Translations under genes and position numbers: made by a program
Origin: JAUILA01 sp964563925
GTDB lineage: Bacteria > Bacteroidota > Bacteroidia > Cytophagales > Cyclobacteriaceae
NCBI GenBank assembly: GCA_964563925.1
Contig: CAZLZD010000015.1
Location: 1-64,000, forward strand
Length of the DNA stretch: 64,000 bases
Direction: 5' to 3'
The notes under the pieces: generated by a model
Told to the model about the DNA's origin: nothing
The model's input: the letters and a program-made list of their open reading frames with translations, nothing else
Databases searched by the model: none
Shown here: positions 61,901 through 64,000 of the stretch, piece after piece
Layout of the letters: each line of letters opens with the position of its first letter
Position numbering within the stretch: the first letter of the stretch is position 1

Positions 61901-61983
61901 TGCCAAACGGCCTGTACATCCTGGAATTTTCAGGCAGAGGTAAAAAAATCAGCAAACGTATCATAAAAATTTCCGGGGGCTGA
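58930..61983 (+). CDS. T9SS type A sorting domain protein with sialidase-like propeller
   Basis: A 1017-residue surface protein. The N-terminus MSYRLSLLYLVVISLLISC ends in a lipobox-like L-I-S-C followed by S-G-D. The body (about 90-850) contains BNR/Asp-box turns, for example STNKGTSWSRV, YRSDDNGLTWTQV and STNGGGSWAPVG, the signature of VPS10/sialidase-type beta-propellers. After a possible Ig-like module (about 860-930) follows the C-terminal sorting domain with IRIYPNPTDGPVTIETSPG and LPNGLYILEF up to the terminal ISKRIIKISGG. The combination of lipobox and T9SS tail is unusual. It probably binds or degrades external polymer, but no catalytic residues are proposed. Confidence 0.85.
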   Translation: MSYRLSLLYLVVISLLISCSGDPDGPSREALVKRSFPVIDLPDDISYEFESEDNPSAREAYELLRFRDPATGKIPDGIRQAEIAYSRTLPVSKGFSYQSAGGRTVNAHLNFSSAGPVNVGGRTRALAIDIANENRILAGGVSGGLWLSTNKGTSWSRVSSVNNLPNIRSIVQDTRTGNRNVWFYGTGEIEPGNSTSFPSAPYRGNGIYRSDDNGLTWTQVQTTSGINSLSSPFNYVHNLALDPSNTAQREMYAAALGGIYRSTDGFNTATLTLGSESFTTNATWTEVAVTSTGVVYATLSSEGNNASGVSGIYRSTTGEPNSWENITPPTGYTGNFRRIVIGVSPSNENIVYFLGNKRDTNVFHKYDASAPAGSRWTDLTANIPMLGGSQGDYNAQSSYNMLVAVHPDDQNVVFVGGTNLYRSTNGFSDTNTTQWVGGYTRNNNSNAYFNHHPDQHSVAFFPGNPNEMLSSHDGGISLTTNNLKSTLTDVTDNDGNVVQEVVIVWEPLNNAYVTSQFYTLAIDEENVGDPSILGGMQDNSTYILQSESRDADWVDIGAGDGSYCYYDLNSAIVSAQFSNLFRYALVNNEFQAFNISTPNAGDDQFNLFINPFILDPVTPNKMFVGGRGVIYYTLNVRQNPNEEEWLTFGSGALPTNQRVSAFGASVEPQGVLYVATEAGRMYRIDNSSRLDGITEVTNELPAGYISSIIVDPTNADQVMVSYSNYNMQSIFYSTNGGGSWAPVGGNLENSGVTAVGAPSVRWLAYVPNGTTPMYLAGTSVGLFSTTNLNGDNTVWEKEGAQTIGTTPVDMIKVRPIDGTIVVATHGNGVFEASTDIEFKAHLQLMDILCSQGQVTLQANLQIQGVESTFDLQYEWFVNGQNVNLDGQGIITSSEGTYQVRVTNGITGESDLSNEVVVSFSDASIRWCNDAVTSVDDQLADGIRIYPNPTDGPVTIETSPGEFDYLTVTDLKGARMMETSLDGVTQISLSDLPNGLYILEFSGRGKKISKRIIKISGG

Positions 61984-61998
61984 TTTTTACGATAATCA

Positions 61999-62039
61999 TA
62001 ATATGCCCGAGAGTCGGACCGGGCATATTACTATTTTTT
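61999..62039 (+). terminator. Intrinsic terminator after the T9SS protein gene
   Basis: TAATATGCCCG and CGGGCATATTA form a long perfect stem around a 10-base loop, with a T-rich stretch following (ACTATTTTTTC). It separates the T9SS gene from gltB. Confidence 0.85.
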
Positions 62040-62244
62040 CAACAGCTATCGTTTGCAATTTAGTATTTGTAAACCGACCCTGATGACCCTGCAGGCCCCT
62101 GCCGGCGAACAGATTCCTCTTTTGCTCAATTTTTCTTAAATTTAAAGGCTGTTGACTTTTTTTTCGGCCTGCCTGGGCGGGATTTGCTTGCTCCGGTTCC
62201 GGCCTCCCGAGTCTCAGTAATCTTCTAACCACTAAATAAAACCC

Positions 62245-64000
62245 ATGGGAAACGCTCATCACGGTCTGTACCGTCCTGAATTTGAACACGACGCTTGCGG
62301 AATAGGTTGTATTGCCAACATTGACGGCAGGCGGGACCATCAGACAATCCAGGATGCCCTGGATATGCTGGAGAATATGGAACACCGCGGTGGCACCGGT
62401 GCAGATCCGGAAAGCGGCGACGGAGCGGGTATTCTTATACAGATGCCCCATGAATTCCTCCGGATCAAGTGCCTGGAGTTAGACATTGAATTGCCTGATT
62501 TTGGAAAGTATGGCGTGGGGATGATGTTCTTCCCAAAAATCAAATCCATACGCAAGCAGTGCCGTGAGGTATTTGAACGTCACGCCGGGGAAATGGGCTT
62601 CAACATCCTCGGGTACCGGGAAGTACCGGTCAACCGTTCGGTGCCGGGTTCCGGGGCCAGGCGGGCAGAGCCCCATATCGAGCAGGTATTTCTTACGCAC
62701 AGCGAAGGATTTATCGAGGATGAGCTGGAACGGAAACTTTTTGTGCTTCGTAATTACACCACTCATTTCATAGGACATAATATCCAGGGAAACAACGGGG
62801 ATTTTTACATGCCCAGCCTGTCCCATAAAACATTAATATACAAGGGTCAGCTAAGGACCAACCAGCTGCGTCCATTTTATCTGGACCTGCAAAACACGCA
62901 ACTGCGTTCAGCCCTGGCAGTTGTTCACTCAAGGTATTCCACCAATACCTTTCCAAACTGGAAGCTTGCCCAGCCCTTTCGCTTCATTGCGCACAATGGC
63001 GAGATCAATACCATTCGCGGGAACGTAACCAAGATGCAGTCCAAGGAGGCAATGATGAAATCCACGCTCTTTACCGAGGAGGAGCTGGAGAAGATTCTCC
63101 CGGTAACCGATCCGAGCCATTCGGATTCGGCTAACCTCGACTCGCTGGTGGAGATGCTGGTGCTCAGCGGCCGTTCACTTCCGCACGTGATGATGATGCT
63201 GGTTCCTGAAGCCTGGGAAGACAACAGGCTGATGGATACCAAACGGAAGGCATTCTACAAGTATCATGCTTCATTGATGGAGCCGTGGGACGGACCTGCC
63301 GCACTTGTCTTTACCGACGGAAAGATCGTAGGGGCCACCCTGGACCGGAATGGTTTGCGCCCGGGAAGGTACTGCATTACCAAAGACAAACGACTGATCG
63401 TGGCTTCCGAGGCAGGAGCCCTCCCGGTCAACGAGGCTGATATTGTCAAAAAAGGCCGTATCCAGCCCGGAAAAATGATCGTAGCCGATCTCAAGAAGAA
63501 AAAAGTTCTCTTTGACGAAGAGGTAAAACAGGAAATCTATACCAGGAAGCCTTATGTCGACTGGATAAAGGAACATCGTGTAAAGCTGCGCCTGTTACCA
63601 GATCCCTTGTATACCGAGAAACCAAAATCACATGTCCCGCTGAAAAAACTACAGCAGGCATTCGGGTATACCTCCGAGGAGCTGAAACTCATCCTTGCCC
63701 CGATGGCATCATCGGGTACCGAACCGGTAGGCTCCATGGGCGCGGATACACCGCTCGCGGTGTTGTCAGACCAAAGCCAGCATATCAGCAATTATTTCAA
63801 GCAGTTATTCGCCCAGGTAAGTAATCCGCCCATTGATCCGATCCGCGAACGGATGGTCATGTCACTCTTTACAAGGGTTGGGGAAAGCAGGAATATCCTT
63901 GATGAAACCCCCGAACACACCAAGCAGATACATATTTCACAACCTGTCCTGCTGAATAAGGACATTCAGAAATTCAAGAACCTGGCTGAAATCGGTTTCG
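62245..64000 (+). CDS. gltB: Glutamate synthase large subunit, 5' part
   Basis: The frame is open from ATG 62245 to the window end (585 codons), so the 3' part is missing. It makes glutamate from 2-oxoglutarate and glutamine with the small subunit. The N-terminal amidotransferase has the catalytic cysteine at residue 18 (HDACGIGC), exposed after removal of the propeptide; RGGTGADPESGDGAGIL and SRYSTNTFPNWKLAQPFRFIAHNGEINT follow in outline (R-Y-S-T-N-T-F-P). The central domain begins at PPIDPIRE. A near-consensus -7 sequence (TAAATTTA) is about 100 bases upstream. gltD is expected beyond the window. Confidence 0.95.
   Translation, partial: MGNAHHGLYRPEFEHDACGIGCIANIDGRRDHQTIQDALDMLENMEHRGGTGADPESGDGAGILIQMPHEFLRIKCLELDIELPDFGKYGVGMMFFPKIKSIRKQCREVFERHAGEMGFNILGYREVPVNRSVPGSGARRAEPHIEQVFLTHSEGFIEDELERKLFVLRNYTTHFIGHNIQGNNGDFYMPSLSHKTLIYKGQLRTNQLRPFYLDLQNTQLRSALAVVHSRYSTNTFPNWKLAQPFRFIAHNGEINTIRGNVTKMQSKEAMMKSTLFTEEELEKILPVTDPSHSDSANLDSLVEMLVLSGRSLPHVMMMLVPEAWEDNRLMDTKRKAFYKYHASLMEPWDGPAALVFTDGKIVGATLDRNGLRPGRYCITKDKRLIVASEAGALPVNEADIVKKGRIQPGKMIVADLKKKKVLFDEEVKQEIYTRKPYVDWIKEHRVKLRLLPDPLYTEKPKSHVPLKKLQQAFGYTSEELKLILAPMASSGTEPVGSMGADTPLAVLSDQSQHISNYFKQLFAQVSNPPIDPIRERMVMSLFTRVGESRNILDETPEHTKQIHISQPVLLNKDIQKFKNLAEIGF

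Overview
The window looks like a chromosomal segment of a Bacteroidota bacterium, probably of the Cytophagales type (lineage is inference; no rRNA gene is present to settle it). The signs are a type IX secretion C-terminal domain on a 1017-residue surface protein, many lipoproteins with a Bacteroidota-style lipobox, exact TAnnTTTG promoter elements before several genes, PadR-regulated FtsX-like permeases with prefix domains, stand-alone MnmD, a YtxJ bacilliredoxin, a fused E1 alpha/beta 2-oxoacid dehydrogenase and the rimP-nusA-infB order. No tRNA, rRNA, CRISPR array, insertion sequence or prophage was seen. The segment reads as ordinary chromosome with regulatory and duplicated modules rather than an island.

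Layout. 1-9.7 kb: tail of an unknown gene, an AraC regulator, a ScyD/ScyE-like lipoprotein, small membrane and secreted proteins, a cyclase-family lipoprotein, glutaminase, two orphan histidine kinases and an ArsR-SRPBCC pair preceded by a striking two-part operator. 9.9-16.4 kb: two secreted amidohydrolases, thioredoxin, two secreted esterases and a small secreted protein, four of them in one tight minus-strand unit. 16.7-22.1 kb: a Gfo/Idh/MocA oxidoreductase, an M23 peptidase and two tandem paralogous di-heme cytochromes, the second interrupted by a TAG codon. 22.2-33.7 kb: two PadR plus FtsX-like permease modules around an ABC-2 exporter, a SnoaL-like protein, an SLC12-like cation-chloride transporter and small proteins. 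33.7-38.8 kb: a two-gene operon of beta-hexosaminidase and a double-redoxin lipoprotein, then four small uncharacterised genes.

38.9-50.4 kb is the housekeeping core: infB, nusA and rimP with a terminator-like hairpin in the leader, two M28 peptidases, gcvP and lipA. Between the second M28 gene and lipA lie three tandem terminator repeats and a hexanucleotide microsatellite. 50.5-56 kb: an outer-membrane protein, YtxJ, a very basic secreted repeat protein and the E1 dehydrogenase with a full consensus promoter. 56-64 kb: an M16 peptidase, ispF, mnmD, a lipoprotein, the T9SS protein and the 5' part of gltB, which runs off the window.

Genes that probably work together: gcvP, lipA and the E1 dehydrogenase all touch lipoyl-dependent enzyme complexes; the esterase/amidohydrolase unit suggests scavenging of an ester- or amide-bearing substrate; rimP-nusA-infB is the conserved translation/transcription operon. 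The points most worth a second look are the TAG-interrupted cytochrome copy, the polycationic repeat protein coupled to YtxJ, the hairpin in the rimP leader, the ArsR double operator and the triple terminator array.
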